Positions 18,565 through 27,334 are shown, counted from the first letter of the stretch. The stretch is 64,000 nucleotides of DNA from an uncultured Lachnotalea sp. (GCA_947066815.1 CAMSZT010000001.1:177832-241831); one strand, 5' to 3'. The notes: a model not told the origin generated them from the letters alone. Made by a program: numbers and translations.

Positions 18565-18778
18565 AAGGCAATTGCGAAACTCGAAAGTCTGTCGAATATT
18601 CTGACAATATTTCCGGGAAAAGCCCTCTGCGCCGTGGAAGCAAGACCAGAGAAGACAGGAGGGACTCTTTCCCGAGTGGCTTCTGCGGTTCTGGGCTTGC
18701 TGGAACGCCTGGCGCTGCAGGCTTTGGACGGACATATTGGCAGAATATTCTCGCAATTTTATGTTTCGCAATTGCCTG
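18565..18778. mobile_element. Palindromic miniature element, long form (MITE-like)
   Basis: A 214-base non-coding element. Ends: GGCAATTGCGAAAC (18567-18580) and its perfect inverse GTTTCGCAATTGCC (18763-18776). Inside lies a second inverted pair built on GAATATTCTG-CAATAT (18594-18610 and 18734-18750). It is bounded by the 10-base direct repeat TTTTATCCAT at 18555-18564 and 18779-18788, as expected of a target-site duplication. A 65-base relative lies at 57713. No transposase is encoded. It sits directly upstream of the vapB remnant. Confidence 0.8.
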
Positions 18779-18809
18779 TTTTATCCATGATCGCAAGGAG
18801 GTTTTTTCC

Positions 18810-18882
18810 ATGCTTACAGCGAAAGTATTCCAAAGCGGCAACAGCCATTCTGGGAAAACATGGGAGAAAGAGAGGATTTCTG
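18810..18882 (+). pseudogene. VapB antitoxin remnant with internal deletion
   Basis: Behind a perfect AAGGAGG the frame starts MLTAKVFQSGNS, the classical SpoVT/AbrB-type VapB N-terminus, but then breaks. In another phase the last codons read FWENMGEREDF followed by a stop that overlaps the VapC start, which looks like the original C-terminus. The middle of the protein is missing, so no working antitoxin can be made. Confidence 0.65.
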
Positions 18883-19195
18883 ATGTATCTGCTCGACACC
18901 AACATCTGCATTTACGCCATGAAAGGAAGCTATCCTGCCCTGACAGAAAAGCTGTTTCAGGTTCATCCGGATCAGATCGCAATTTCCTCAGTAACTGTCA
19001 GCAAACTGGAATACGGAGCAGCCAAGAGTAAATGGGACAGCCGGACTTGCCGTGAGAGGAACGCCGATCGGCCCTTACGACATCACGATCGCCGCACAGG
19101 GGCTGTCCGGAGGCCTCACGGTAGTCACTCACAACACCGATGAATTTTCCCGTATTCCAGGTCTTATCCTGGAAGATTGGACGGAAAGCGGGTAG
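18883..19195 (+). pseudogene. VapC (PIN-domain RNase) toxin remnant with internal deletion
   Basis: The start MYLLDTNICIYAMKGSYP carries the first PIN-domain acidic residue. The frame runs to ISSVTVSKLEYGAAKSKW and then shifts. The authentic C-terminus is found in another phase as GPYDITIAAQGLSGGLTVVTHN and EFSRIPGLILEDW. About 80 bases in the middle are missing compared with the usual 130-residue toxin, so one catalytic acidic position and the reading frame are lost. Together with vapB this is a dead toxin-antitoxin pair. Confidence 0.75.
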
Positions 19196-19214
19196 GGGGA
19201 AGGCCTTCCCCGCA

Positions 19215-19760
19215 TCAGCCGGGAAACGTCGTATAGACAAGCGCGTCCTCCACAGGATTTTGATAATAATGCTTCCGCCGTCCCGCCTCCCGAAAGCCAT
19301 GCTTCCTATAGAGGGCGGCTGCCGCCCGGTTTCCCTCCCTGACTTCCAGCCAGAGGCCGCCTTCCCTGCAGTCCAAACATCGGAAAAGAAACTCCTCCAT
19401 CAATGCATCGCCGACGTGCTTTCTCCGGAAAGCCGGGGCAACGGCGATCCGATGGAGCTCTCCCTCGCCGCTCACCGCCACGGCGAGCAGATAACCGCAG
19501 AGGGTTCCCCCTGCATATGCGCCAAATGCCTCATGCCGCAGGTTGGAGCCACAACCGACGGATTCCTCCCCGGGGCCAATGGAGGCTTCCACCTGCTCCT
19601 TCGACCAGGGCGTCCCGAAAATCTCCTGCTCCAGTGCCGCCACCGCTCCGGCATCCTCCCTCCCGAGCGCACGGATCCGCAGTGTTTCCCTGTCCGCACC
19701 TTCCTCCGGCCCGCCTGTCCCTCCCCGGGTTTCCCGGGCCGTCCTGTCCGCACCGCTCAT
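19215..19760 (-). CDS. rimI: Ribosomal protein alanine N-acetyltransferase RimI
   Basis: GNAT enzyme that acetylates the N-terminus of ribosomal protein S18 in E. coli. 181 residues, with the family stretch LHRIAVAPAFRRKHVGDAL (acetyl-CoA binding) and LEVREGNRAAAALYRKHGF. The first 26 residues are a glycine/glutamate-rich extension before the conserved IRALGREDAGAV. Its ATG overlaps the tsaB stop (ATGA). The tsaE-tsaB-rimI-tsaD neighbourhood is common in Firmicutes and supports the name. Confidence 0.88.
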   Translation of the reverse strand: MSGADRTARETRGGTGGPEEGADRETLRIRALGREDAGAVAALEQEIFGTPWSKEQVEASIGPGEESVGCGSNLRHEAFGAYAGGTLCGYLLAVAVSGEGELHRIAVAPAFRRKHVGDALMEEFLFRCLDCREGGLWLEVREGNRAAAALYRKHGFREAGRRKHYYQNPVEDALVYTTFPG

Positions 19761-20503
19761 CCTCCCTGCGCTCCCTTTTGAAACACTTCCTTTCCAGGCC
19801 GCTCCTCCTGCTCCCGCTTCTGCCGTTCCCGCTCCGCCTGGGACATGCGCAGATACTCCGGCTTATGTTCCTCGGCCGTCTCCGTACGTCCCTGCAGGAA
19901 ATAGACCGCCCCCAGGGCCGCCACGGCTCCTGCCCGCTGTCTGGAAGCAAAAGAGGGCGCAAACACATAGGGGACCGCACATTCCGCCATAATCCTCCCC
20001 CTGTTCACCGGAACCCCGTCTCCCAGAAAGACCACCGGGCGTCCAAGGCCGTTCACTTCCGAGAGAAGTTCCGAGATCCCCATGGCCGCCTGCCCCCGGA
20101 TCACCCGGAACTCCTCGTGGAACTCATAGAGCCCGCAGTAGACCTGTTCCCTCCTGGCGTCCAGCATGGGACAGATCAGCCGGTCCGTGCCGAAATGCTC
20201 ATAGGCCATGGCGTCCAGGGTCGGCACGTGGATCAGCGGCTTATCCAGGGCCTGCCCCAGCCCCTTGGCCGTGGCCGACCCGATCCGAAGCCCCGTAAAA
20301 GAGCCGGGCCCTCCGGAGACGGCGATGGCGTCCAGGGTCTCAAGGTCCGTCTCCGTCATCCTCACGATCTCGTCAATCATGGGCAGAAGCGTCTGCGAGT
20401 GGGTCTTCTTGTGATTGACCGTGTACTCCGCCGTCAGCATGTCATCCTCCCAGATGGCCGCCGAGGCCGTCAGGGAGGCGCTCTCAATTCCTAGTATCTT
20501 CAT
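19757..20503 (-). CDS. tsaB: t6A biosynthesis scaffold protein TsaB
   Basis: Inactive paralogue of TsaD that dimerises with it in the t6A complex. 248 residues, beginning MKILGIESASLTASAAIW and containing AVSGGPGSFTGLRIGSATAKG, the family signature. The last 40 residues (HKPEYLRMSQAERERQKREQ and beyond) extend the usual end with a charged helix. Upstream lies a structured repeat that separates it from tsaE. Confidence 0.93.
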   Translation of the reverse strand: MKILGIESASLTASAAIWEDDMLTAEYTVNHKKTHSQTLLPMIDEIVRMTETDLETLDAIAVSGGPGSFTGLRIGSATAKGLGQALDKPLIHVPTLDAMAYEHFGTDRLICPMLDARREQVYCGLYEFHEEFRVIRGQAAMGISELLSEVNGLGRPVVFLGDGVPVNRGRIMAECAVPYVFAPSFASRQRAGAVAALGAVYFLQGRTETAEEHKPEYLRMSQAERERQKREQEERPGKEVFQKGAQGG

Positions 20504-20520
20504 AACTCCCTCTTTCCGGT

Positions 20521-20861
20521 GAAATTTTCACCTGTGCGGTTGAACGTTTTCCATGTCTCCGTCAGGGAGCAGCCAGTTTCGCAGACACGTTGATTTTTGA
20601 TTTTGCTGCGCCGCCTATTATCATCGAATCTGCTTCCATCAAAGCGGGTCAGCCGATTCGATGACGCTATACAAAGCACTAAAGCTCGAAAAGACCTCGC
20701 TAAGTGCTTTGCATGTATCGCACATAAGCGACCAGACTACGGTCGCTAAGTGCTCATAACGATGCTCGCAAAATCTGCAAAATCTTCCTATCGTCTGCTT
20801 CAAATGGCTGCTCCCTGACGAAGACAGAATCTAATATTCTAACCGCACAGGTAGAAATTTC
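20521..20861. repeat. Structured intergenic repeat, family 1, copy A
   Basis: Fills the gap between tsaE and tsaB. Nested stems: ACCTGTGCGGTT (20530-20541) with 20841-20852, CGTCAGGGAGCAGCCA (20560-20575) with 20805-20820 (16 bp perfect), and TCATCGAATC (20621-20630) with 20654-20663 (10 bp perfect). Conserved core segments shared with copies B and C: ACACGTTGATTTTTGATTTT, CTTCCATCAAAGCGGGTCAGC in the inner loop, and GCAAAATCTGCAAAATCTTC. An additional insert at 20664-20765 holds further small hairpins. Confidence 0.85.
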
Positions 20862-20870
20862 CGTCCTCTT

Positions 20871-21302
20871 CTATACTTGCCGCACCGTGATCCGCCGGTA
20901 ATCGTCGCCCCGCCCAAACTCCTTTTCCAGCCGGATCCACAGGGCTTCCTCCGGGATCAGCTCCTCGATGAGGGAGGCCCATTCCACCAGGCAGACTCCC
21001 TCCCCGAAAAAACAGTCCTCATAACCGACCTCGTCCATCTCCGAAGGGTCGCCGATCCGGTACACGTCAAAATGATACAGCGGCAGACGCCCCTCCTCAT
21101 AAACCTGCACGATGGTAAAGGTGGGGCTGTTCACCGGCTCTGTGATGCCGAGTCCCGCCGCAAAACCCTGGGTGAGGACCGTCTTCCCCGTCCCAAGCTC
21201 CCCGTCCAGGCAGAAAATCTCCCCCGGCTTCGCCCGCTCCCCCAGCCATTTTCCAAAAGCAAAGGTCTCCTCCGGGCAGGATGTCTCACGGATTTCTTCC
21301 AT
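20871..21302 (-). CDS. tsaE: tRNA threonylcarbamoyladenosine biosynthesis ATPase TsaE
   Basis: P-loop ATPase that resets the TsaB-TsaD complex during t6A synthesis. 143 residues from the ATG at 21302, which has AGAGGGAA before it. The longer upstream frame has no homology. Walker A is GELGTGKT, followed by NSPTFTIVQVYEEG and HFDVYRIGD, the family hallmarks. It is co-directional with tex and the membrane protein upstream. Confidence 0.94.
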   Translation of the reverse strand: MEEIRETSCPEETFAFGKWLGERAKPGEIFCLDGELGTGKTVLTQGFAAGLGITEPVNSPTFTIVQVYEEGRLPLYHFDVYRIGDPSEMDEVGYEDCFFGEGVCLVEWASLIEELIPEEALWIRLEKEFGRGDDYRRITVRQV

Positions 21303-21327
21303 TATATTGTTCCCTCTGTCCATTCTC

Positions 21328-21855
21328 TCAGGCTTTCTGTTTCCTCCGGCCCTTTCTCCGGTTGACGATCCTGATCCCTTTCGCATAGTTCTTTACCAGC
21401 TCCACCGCCTCGTCGGCCTCCTCCGGGATCTGGTCCAGCGGCAGAAGGTGGGCCCGCACCTTCCCCATGTAGAAGATCGCCAGCTTCTTAAGGATCACGA
21501 TCTTCGTGACATTCTTCCACTCCACCAGGCCGCCGTTCTCCCCCTGGGTGATGGTCAGTCCCTTCTCGCCGATCTCCAGATCAATGGGATTCTTGAAAAG
21601 CTCCACCGTCTGGACCTGTTTCTTCGCCCGGAAATACATGTTGACCGGATTCAGGATGGTAGCCCATAAGATCAATACCAGACAAAGGATCTTCGTCCCC
21701 GTGTTCATATTGCTGAAATTTCCGATCAGATCCGCCAGGGCCACCACTGCCAGAAGCCCCAGAAGAAATCCCATGATCCCCATGTACGTATGATAGATCT
21801 GGAACCGGAACAGATCCGCCGCCGTCGTCCTCGTCACAAATTTCTTGTTCTCCAT
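21328..21855 (-). CDS. Two-TM protein with a YcxB-like C-terminal domain
   Basis: 175 residues. Two hydrophobic segments near residues 27-45 (MGFLLGLLAVVALADLIG) and 55-72 (ILCLVLILWATILNPV) are followed by a soluble domain resembling the YcxB-like family (IDLEIGEKGLTITQGENG, WKNVTKIVILK) and a very basic C-terminus (RKGRRKQK). It lies 25 bases after tex and 25 before tsaE, so probably co-transcribed. No enzymatic motif is seen. Confidence 0.7.
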   Translation of the reverse strand: MENKKFVTRTTAADLFRFQIYHTYMGIMGFLLGLLAVVALADLIGNFSNMNTGTKILCLVLILWATILNPVNMYFRAKKQVQTVELFKNPIDLEIGEKGLTITQGENGGLVEWKNVTKIVILKKLAIFYMGKVRAHLLPLDQIPEEADEAVELVKNYAKGIRIVNRRKGRRKQKA

Positions 21856-21880
21856 CTTCTGCCCTCCAATATTCCAGAAC

Positions 21881-24028
21881 TCACTGTATTTTCATGGTCA
21901 GCTGGATCCGCTTCCGGTCCACGTCCACGCTCATGACCTGCACCTCCACGATATCACCGACGCTCACCGCCTCCAGGGGATGCTTGATATAGCGGTCGCA
22001 GATCTGGGAAATGTGGACCAGCCCGTCCTGGTGAACGCCGATGTCCACGAAGGCCCCGAAGTCGATGACGTTGCGGACCGTGCCCTTGAGCACCATGCCA
22101 GGCTTCAAGTCCTTCATGTCCATCACGTCGGTGCGGAGGATGGGCTTTGGCATCTCGTCCCGTGGATCCCTGGCCGGCTTCTCCAGTTCCTTCAAAATGT
22201 CCGCCAGGGTGATCTCCCCGATCCCAAGCTCGTCTGCCAGTTTCTTTTTCTGGATCGCCTTCTTGCCGATGCCGGGAAGTCCCCCGGCCTCAATCTGCTC
22301 CTTGGCATAACCCAGCTTCCCGAGAAGAATGTCCACGGCCCCGTAGCTCTCCGGGTGGACCGCCGTGGCGTCCAGGGGATTCTTTCCGCCTGAGATCCGC
22401 ATAAAGCCCGCACACTGCTCGTAAGCCTTCGGCCCCAGCTTGGCCACCTTGAGAAGCTGCCTCCGGTCCTCGAAGCGGCCATTCTCCTCCCGGTAGGCCA
22501 CGATATTTTTCGCCACCGTCTTGCTGATGCCGGAAATATAGGAAAGCAGCGGAGCCGATGCGGTGTTGAGATCCACGCCGACCCGGTTGACACAGTCCTC
22601 CACCACGGCCGTCAATGCCTCGTCCAGATTTTTCTGGTTCATATCGTGCTGGTACTGTCCCACGCCGATGGACTTGGGATCAATCTTCACCAGCTCCGCC
22701 AGCGGGTCCTGAAGCCGTCTCGCAATGGACACGGCGCTCCTCTGAGCCACGTCAAAATCCGGAAACTCCTCCGTCGCCAGCTTGCTGGCCGAATACACGG
22801 AGGCCCCGGCCTCGCTCACGATAATGTACTGGACTTTAAACTCCGGGATCTCTTTGAGAAGCTCCACAATCACCTGCTCCGACTCCCTGGATGCCGTCCC
22901 GTTTCCCACGGAGATCAAAGTGATCCCATACTTTTTAATAAGGTTCTTCACCACCCGCTTGGCCTCGGCCACCTTGTTCTGAGGCGCCGTCGGATAGATC
23001 ACCACCGTATCCAGGACCTTTCCCGTCTCGTCCACCACCGCCAGCTTGCAGCCGGTCCGAAAAGCCGGGTCCCAGCCCAGGACCACCCGTCCCACGATGG
23101 GCGGCTGCATGAGAAGCTGCTCCAGGTTCTTTCCGAATACGTGGACGGCCCCGGCCTCCGCCGCCTCCGTCAGACTGTTCCGCACCTCCCGCTCGATGGC
23201 CGGCGCAATGAGGCGCTCATAGCTGTCCTCGATGACCTCCTCCAAAAAGGCCGAGGTGTTCGGATTGTCCCGGACAATGACCTTCTTCCTCAGATACCGG
23301 AGAATGTCCTCCTCCGGTGCCTCCACCCGCACCGACAGGAACTTTTCCTTCTCTCCCCGGTTGAGGGCCAGGATCCGATGGCCCGCCGCCTTCTTCACCG
23401 GCTCCTCATAATCATAGTACATCTCGTAGACCGACTTTTCCGCCGCATCCTTCGCCTGGGACTTGAGGATTCCCTTTCCCATGGTGGCCTCCCGGATATA
23501 GGTCCGGTAATCCGCCTCGTCGGAAATCCGCTCCGCCAGGATGTCCCCGGCGCCGGCGAGGGCTTCCTCCGCCGATTCCACACCCTTCTCCGCCGACACG
23601 TATTTCTCCGCCTCCGAGAGGGCCGGGACTTTCAGCATCTGCAGCATCAGCGTGTCCGCCAGGGGCTCCAGCCCCTTTTCCTTTGCCACCGTGGCCCTGG
23701 TCCGCCGCTTGGGCCGGTAAGGGCGGTACAGATCCTCCACCAAAACCAGCGTGTCCGCCGCCAGGATCTGCTCCTCCAACTCCTTCGTGAGCGCCCCCTG
23801 CTCTCTGATGGTCTCCAAAACCTGCGCCTTTCTCTCCTCCAGGTTCCGCAGATACTTAAGCCTCTCGTCCAGATTCCGCAGCACCTCGTCGTTCAAAGAG
23901 CCGGTCGCCTCCTTGCGGTAACGAGCGATAAAGGGGATCGTGTTCCCCTCGTCGATCAGCCCCACCGCCGCCTCGGCCTGACTCTTTTTAATATGAAGCT
24001 CTTCGGCAAGCGCCTCGATAATGTCCAT
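21881..24028 (-). CDS. tex: Tex family S1 RNA-binding protein
   Basis: Conserved transcription accessory protein of 715 residues. Domain order: N-terminal helical Tex region (PFIARYRKEATGSLND), YqgF/RuvX-like nuclease fold (GWDPAFRTGCKLAVVDETGK), helix-hairpin-helix (YISGISKTVAKNIVAYREE) and a C-terminal S1 domain (GTVRNVIDFGAFVDIGV, VHISQI). The ATG at 24028 has GGGAGG six bases upstream, so the longer frame is rejected. The family binds RNA and affects expression of many genes. The precise role is unsettled. Confidence 0.95.
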   Translation of the reverse strand: MDIIEALAEELHIKKSQAEAAVGLIDEGNTIPFIARYRKEATGSLNDEVLRNLDERLKYLRNLEERKAQVLETIREQGALTKELEEQILAADTLVLVEDLYRPYRPKRRTRATVAKEKGLEPLADTLMLQMLKVPALSEAEKYVSAEKGVESAEEALAGAGDILAERISDEADYRTYIREATMGKGILKSQAKDAAEKSVYEMYYDYEEPVKKAAGHRILALNRGEKEKFLSVRVEAPEEDILRYLRKKVIVRDNPNTSAFLEEVIEDSYERLIAPAIEREVRNSLTEAAEAGAVHVFGKNLEQLLMQPPIVGRVVLGWDPAFRTGCKLAVVDETGKVLDTVVIYPTAPQNKVAEAKRVVKNLIKKYGITLISVGNGTASRESEQVIVELLKEIPEFKVQYIIVSEAGASVYSASKLATEEFPDFDVAQRSAVSIARRLQDPLAELVKIDPKSIGVGQYQHDMNQKNLDEALTAVVEDCVNRVGVDLNTASAPLLSYISGISKTVAKNIVAYREENGRFEDRRQLLKVAKLGPKAYEQCAGFMRISGGKNPLDATAVHPESYGAVDILLGKLGYAKEQIEAGGLPGIGKKAIQKKKLADELGIGEITLADILKELEKPARDPRDEMPKPILRTDVMDMKDLKPGMVLKGTVRNVIDFGAFVDIGVHQDGLVHISQICDRYIKHPLEAVSVGDIVEVQVMSVDVDRKRIQLTMKIQ

Positions 24029-24078
24029 AAACATCCTCCCAAATTCCACTGATTCCTGCGTTTTCCCCGAGGCCCGCT

Positions 24079-24522
24079 CTAAAGGGCCGACGCCCATTCG
24101 ATGAGGTTTACCCGCCAGAAGATCCAGGCCAGGTTCTTCACCAGAACATTCAGGATCAAAAACGCTACTGCTATTTTAATATAAATATGCCGATAAGCAA
24201 ACCCTTTTATTTTCCCGCAGGTGAAAATTTTTAAAGTGTGGCTCCCCATGAACAGCACATACAGAGCCAGCCCGTAAACCACCAGCGGATGGCAGAGCGC
24301 ACTTGCCAGAACCTTTCCCTGAAACAGCAGGTGAAAGGCCCTGGTTCCGCCGCAGCCCGGGCAGAAAAGTCCCGTCAGCGAATAAATGGGACATGCAAAC
24401 AGCGGCCCCGAAAGCGGAATCCGGAACCATTTGATCAAAAACAGGACGGCGGCTACCACAAGGATAGCCGCCAGCCCCAACCTGTACAGGGTCTGTTCCG
24501 TACCGTTCTTATCCGTCTTCAT
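24079..24522 (-). CDS. DUF2752 membrane protein
   Basis: About 147 residues with three hydrophobic stretches and the DUF2752 signature FCPGCGGTRAFHLLFQGKV, in which a CPGCGGTRA motif precedes a membrane helix. Function of the family is unknown. The start is uncertain: ATG codons at 24522, 24543 and 24564 are in frame, and the last two overlap the end of lysC. Same direction as lysC and tex. Confidence 0.8.
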   Translation of the reverse strand: MKTDKNGTEQTLYRLGLAAILVVAAVLFLIKWFRIPLSGPLFACPIYSLTGLFCPGCGGTRAFHLLFQGKVLASALCHPLVVYGLALYVLFMGSHTLKIFTCGKIKGFAYRHIYIKIAVAFLILNVLVKNLAWIFWRVNLIEWASAL

Positions 24523-24535
24523 CCCTCCGCCGTCT

Positions 24536-25747
24536 TTAATCATCCGCCAGATCAAACTTGTCATGGATGGCCCTCATGGCCCGGTTCACGTCGTTCTCGT
24601 CGATCAGCACCGTGATGCGGATCTCGGAGGTGGAGATCATCTGGATGTTGATGTTGGCTCCGTACAGGGCCTCGAACATCTTCGCCGCCACGCCCGGATT
24701 GGAAGTCATGCCGGCGCCGATGATGGAAACCTTCGCCACATGGTCGTTATATACGAACGAATTGGCCGTAAAGGTGTCTTTGTGCTCCTCGATGATGTCC
24801 ACGGCCTCCTTGAGCTCCGTCTTGGGCACCGTGAAGGCAATGTCCCGCCTTCCGTCACGGGCCACCGACTGTAAAATAATGTCAATGTTGATGTTCTTTG
24901 CCGCCAGGTAATTGAACAGCTTGAAGGCGATGCCCGGTTCATCCTTCACGCCGATAACCGAAATCCTGGCCGTATTCAAATCCGAAGCGACTCCGCTCAC
25001 GATCATTCTTTCCATTTTTGTCTCCTCCTTGACAACAGTTCCTTCCGCATAATTTAAGCTGGAGCGCACCACAAGCTGTACGCCGTATTTTTTTGCCATT
25101 TCCACCGAACGGTTATGGAGCACCTTGGCGCCGAGAGAGGCAAATTCCAGCATCTCGTCATAGGTCACTTCGCTCATCTTCCTGGCATTGGGCACGATCC
25201 TGGGATCCGCCGTGTAAACGCCCTCCACGTCCGTGTAAATCTCACAGGAATCCGCATGGAGCGCCGCCGCCAGGGCCACCGCCGTGGTGTCCGAGCCGCC
25301 CCGCCCCAGGGTCGTGAAATCATCGTGGCGGTTCACGCCCTGGAAACCGGTCACGATAACGATCTTCCTGGAATCAAGCTCATTGCGGATCCGCTCCGTG
25401 TCGATCCGTTTCAGCCTCGCATTGGTGTAGGCCGACGAGGTGTGCATCGCCACCTGGAAGGCGTTGAGGGAGACGGCCGGAATGTTCATGGAGGCGAAGG
25501 CCATGGCCATGTAAGCCACCGATATCTGCTCCCCCGTCACCAGAAGCATGTCCATCTCTCTCTTCGGCGGGTTCGGGTTGATCTCGTGCGCCTGAGCGAT
25601 CAGATTGTCCGTGGTCTTTCCCATGGCCGACAGGACCACCACCACGTCATTGCCCTTCCGGTAATCCTCGGCGCAGCGGTTCGCCACGTTGAAGATCCGC
25701 TCCTTGTCGGCGACGGAACTGCCGCCGAATTTTTTCACAACTAACAT
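24536..25747 (-). CDS. lysC: Aspartate kinase
   Basis: Phosphorylates aspartate at the entry to lysine, threonine, methionine and isoleucine synthesis. 403 residues, starting MLVVKKFGGSSVADKERI with the KFGGSS motif. It contains TLGRGGSDTTAVALAAAL and, in the C-terminal third, two ACT domains (SVIGVKDEPGIAFKLFNYLA and SIIGAGMTSNPGVAAKMFEAL) for feedback by amino acids. Separated from hom by a large structured repeat. Confidence 0.96.
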   Translation of the reverse strand: MLVVKKFGGSSVADKERIFNVANRCAEDYRKGNDVVVVLSAMGKTTDNLIAQAHEINPNPPKREMDMLLVTGEQISVAYMAMAFASMNIPAVSLNAFQVAMHTSSAYTNARLKRIDTERIRNELDSRKIVIVTGFQGVNRHDDFTTLGRGGSDTTAVALAAALHADSCEIYTDVEGVYTADPRIVPNARKMSEVTYDEMLEFASLGAKVLHNRSVEMAKKYGVQLVVRSSLNYAEGTVVKEETKMERMIVSGVASDLNTARISVIGVKDEPGIAFKLFNYLAAKNINIDIILQSVARDGRRDIAFTVPKTELKEAVDIIEEHKDTFTANSFVYNDHVAKVSIIGAGMTSNPGVAAKMFEALYGANINIQMISTSEIRITVLIDENDVNRAMRAIHDKFDLADD

Positions 25748-25780
25748 ATTCTCCTCCTGCTTTATGCATATAGACTTTCA

Positions 25781-26095
25781 TTTGAGTTTCCGCATTTTTG
25801 TCACTGCCAGAAACACGGAAGAAAATCGGTTCTTTGTCTACGTTCCACTTCGGTCGGCGCTAAACGAGTGCCACTGGCACTCAGCGCCACACCGGAACAC
25901 GCTTCCGGTCTACGCTCCGCTTCGGTCGGTGCTAAACGAGCGCCACTGGCGCTCAGCACCATGAAAGCTCGTAGCGGTACTAAGAGACTTCCTTCGCCCA
26001 GGCTCGGAATTCTCTAAGTACCGACGGCTTTCATATGGTTCCGGCTTAGAAAAAACCGCTTTTCTTCCTGTCGGTTGCAAAATACGGAAACTCAT
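25781..26095. repeat. Large composite palindromic repeat between hom and lysC
   Basis: Outer arms: TGAGTTTCCG-ATTTT (from 25781) and GGAAGAAAA-CGGTT (25818-25832) find inverse partners at 26046-26095. Inside are two tandem near-copies (about 25838-25889 and 25910-25961), each a hairpin of the form GGYGCT-AAAC-GAGYGCC-ACT-GGCRCTC-AGCRCC, then a long hairpin ATGAAAGC (25961-25968) with GCTTTCAT (26027-26034) that encloses CGGTACTAAGAGA with TCTCTAAGTACCG. No open frame of note. Confidence 0.85.
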
Positions 26096-26112
26096 AGAGT
26101 ATTTCCGCTTCC

Positions 26113-27321
26113 TTACACGTCCATGCGGATCATGGAGAGCACGCCTTCCACTTTTGCGGCCTTCTCCTCGTAGGCCGCCTCCGTCATGACAGGTGTCACG
26201 AAGGCAAACTCGGAAAGTCCTTCTATTTCAATATATGTCACCGGACCGAAGGCTGCCTCCACCTGGGCCTTTTTCTCCGCCCCGCCGGCCACACGGACAA
26301 AGAATTTTCTCTCCCAGGTGCCCTTGTCGGCGAGGGGAAGCTTCTTCGTGCTCCAGCTTTGCACCAGCGTCTTTCCGGGATTCTTCGCCATCTCCACCAC
26401 GTCGGCCACCACGGCGCTGGCGGTGGGAAGGCTCCCCGCTCCCCGTCCGTAGAACATGAGCTTATCCACCATGTTCCCCTCCACCATGATCCCGTTGAAC
26501 ACGTCATTCACGGCGTAGAGGGGATGGGAGGCGTCGATCATCACCGGCGCCACCATGGCGTGGAATTTGTCCCCGTCCCGCCTGCTGGTGCCGAAGAGCT
26601 TGATGGAGGTCCCCATCTTCCTGGCGTATTTAAAATCCGTGTCGGTGATCTTGGTGATGCCCTCGGTGTAAATATCTTCAAAATCCACCTGGCTTCCGTA
26701 AGCCAGGGAGGAAAGGATCGCAATCTTCCTGCAGGCGTCAAAGCCCTCGATGTCCGCCGTGGGATCCTTCTCCGCATAGCCCTTCTCCTGGGCTTCCTTA
26801 AGCACCGCATCAAAGGTCATGCCCTCTTTGTCCATCTTGGTCAGCATGTAATTGGTGGTGCCGTTTAAGATGCCGGTGATCTCCACGATCTCATCGGCCG
26901 TCAGGCACTGGTTTAAGGGCCGGATGATGGGAATGCCGCCGCCGACGCTGGCCTCGAAGAGAAAGCTCACATGGTTCTCCTTCGCCAGGTCCAAAAGCTC
27001 GGTCCCCTTCTTCGCCACCAGGGCCTTGTTGGAGGTGGTCACAGACTTTCCCGCCGCCAGGGCCTTCTTCACAAAGGTGCAGGCCGGCTCCACGCCGCCC
27101 ATGGTCTCCACCACGATGGAAACCTCCGGATCGTTCACCAGAATGTCCACGTCATGGATGACCTTTTCCTGGATGGGATCCCCGGGAAACTCCCGAAGGT
27201 CCAGCACATATTTCACCTCGACGGGCTCTCCCACCCGTTTTGCGATACTCTCTGCATTCCTCTCCACCACGGCCGCCACGCCGGAACCGATGGTGCCGTA
27301 TCCCATGATTGCAATCTTCAT
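26113..27321 (-). CDS. hom: Homoserine dehydrogenase
   Basis: NAD(P)H-dependent reduction of aspartate semialdehyde to homoserine. 402 residues: nucleotide-binding start IAIMGYGTIGSGVAAVV, catalytic region SVGGGIPIIRPL and ILNGTTNYMLT, LAYGSQVDFEDIYTEGI, and a C-terminal ACT domain (FFVRVAGGAEKKAQVEAAFG). It follows an ACT-domain gene by 13 bases and precedes lysC, so branch-point enzymes are clustered. Confidence 0.96.
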   Translation of the reverse strand: MKIAIMGYGTIGSGVAAVVERNAESIAKRVGEPVEVKYVLDLREFPGDPIQEKVIHDVDILVNDPEVSIVVETMGGVEPACTFVKKALAAGKSVTTSNKALVAKKGTELLDLAKENHVSFLFEASVGGGIPIIRPLNQCLTADEIVEITGILNGTTNYMLTKMDKEGMTFDAVLKEAQEKGYAEKDPTADIEGFDACRKIAILSSLAYGSQVDFEDIYTEGITKITDTDFKYARKMGTSIKLFGTSRRDGDKFHAMVAPVMIDASHPLYAVNDVFNGIMVEGNMVDKLMFYGRGAGSLPTASAVVADVVEMAKNPGKTLVQSWSTKKLPLADKGTWERKFFVRVAGGAEKKAQVEAAFGPVTYIEIEGLSEFAFVTPVMTEAAYEEKAAKVEGVLSMIRMDV

Positions 27322-27334
27322 TGATCTTTTCCTC

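Noticed and set aside
18557..18982. Leftward frame through the miniature element and vapB remnant
   Set aside because: It reads the inverted repeats and the antisense of VapB/VapC. No ribosome-binding site or protein-like pattern of its own.
22646..24052. Long rightward frame opposite tex
   Set aside because: High-GC antisense shadow with low-complexity His/Leu/Arg content, no family resemblance, and lying wholly over a strongly conserved gene. The same holds for the long frames opposite ribD, prfB, secA and the ABC exporters.
25838..25961. CRISPR-like direct repeats
   Set aside because: Only two copies, palindromic throughout, with a spacer of about 20 bases and no cas genes in the window.
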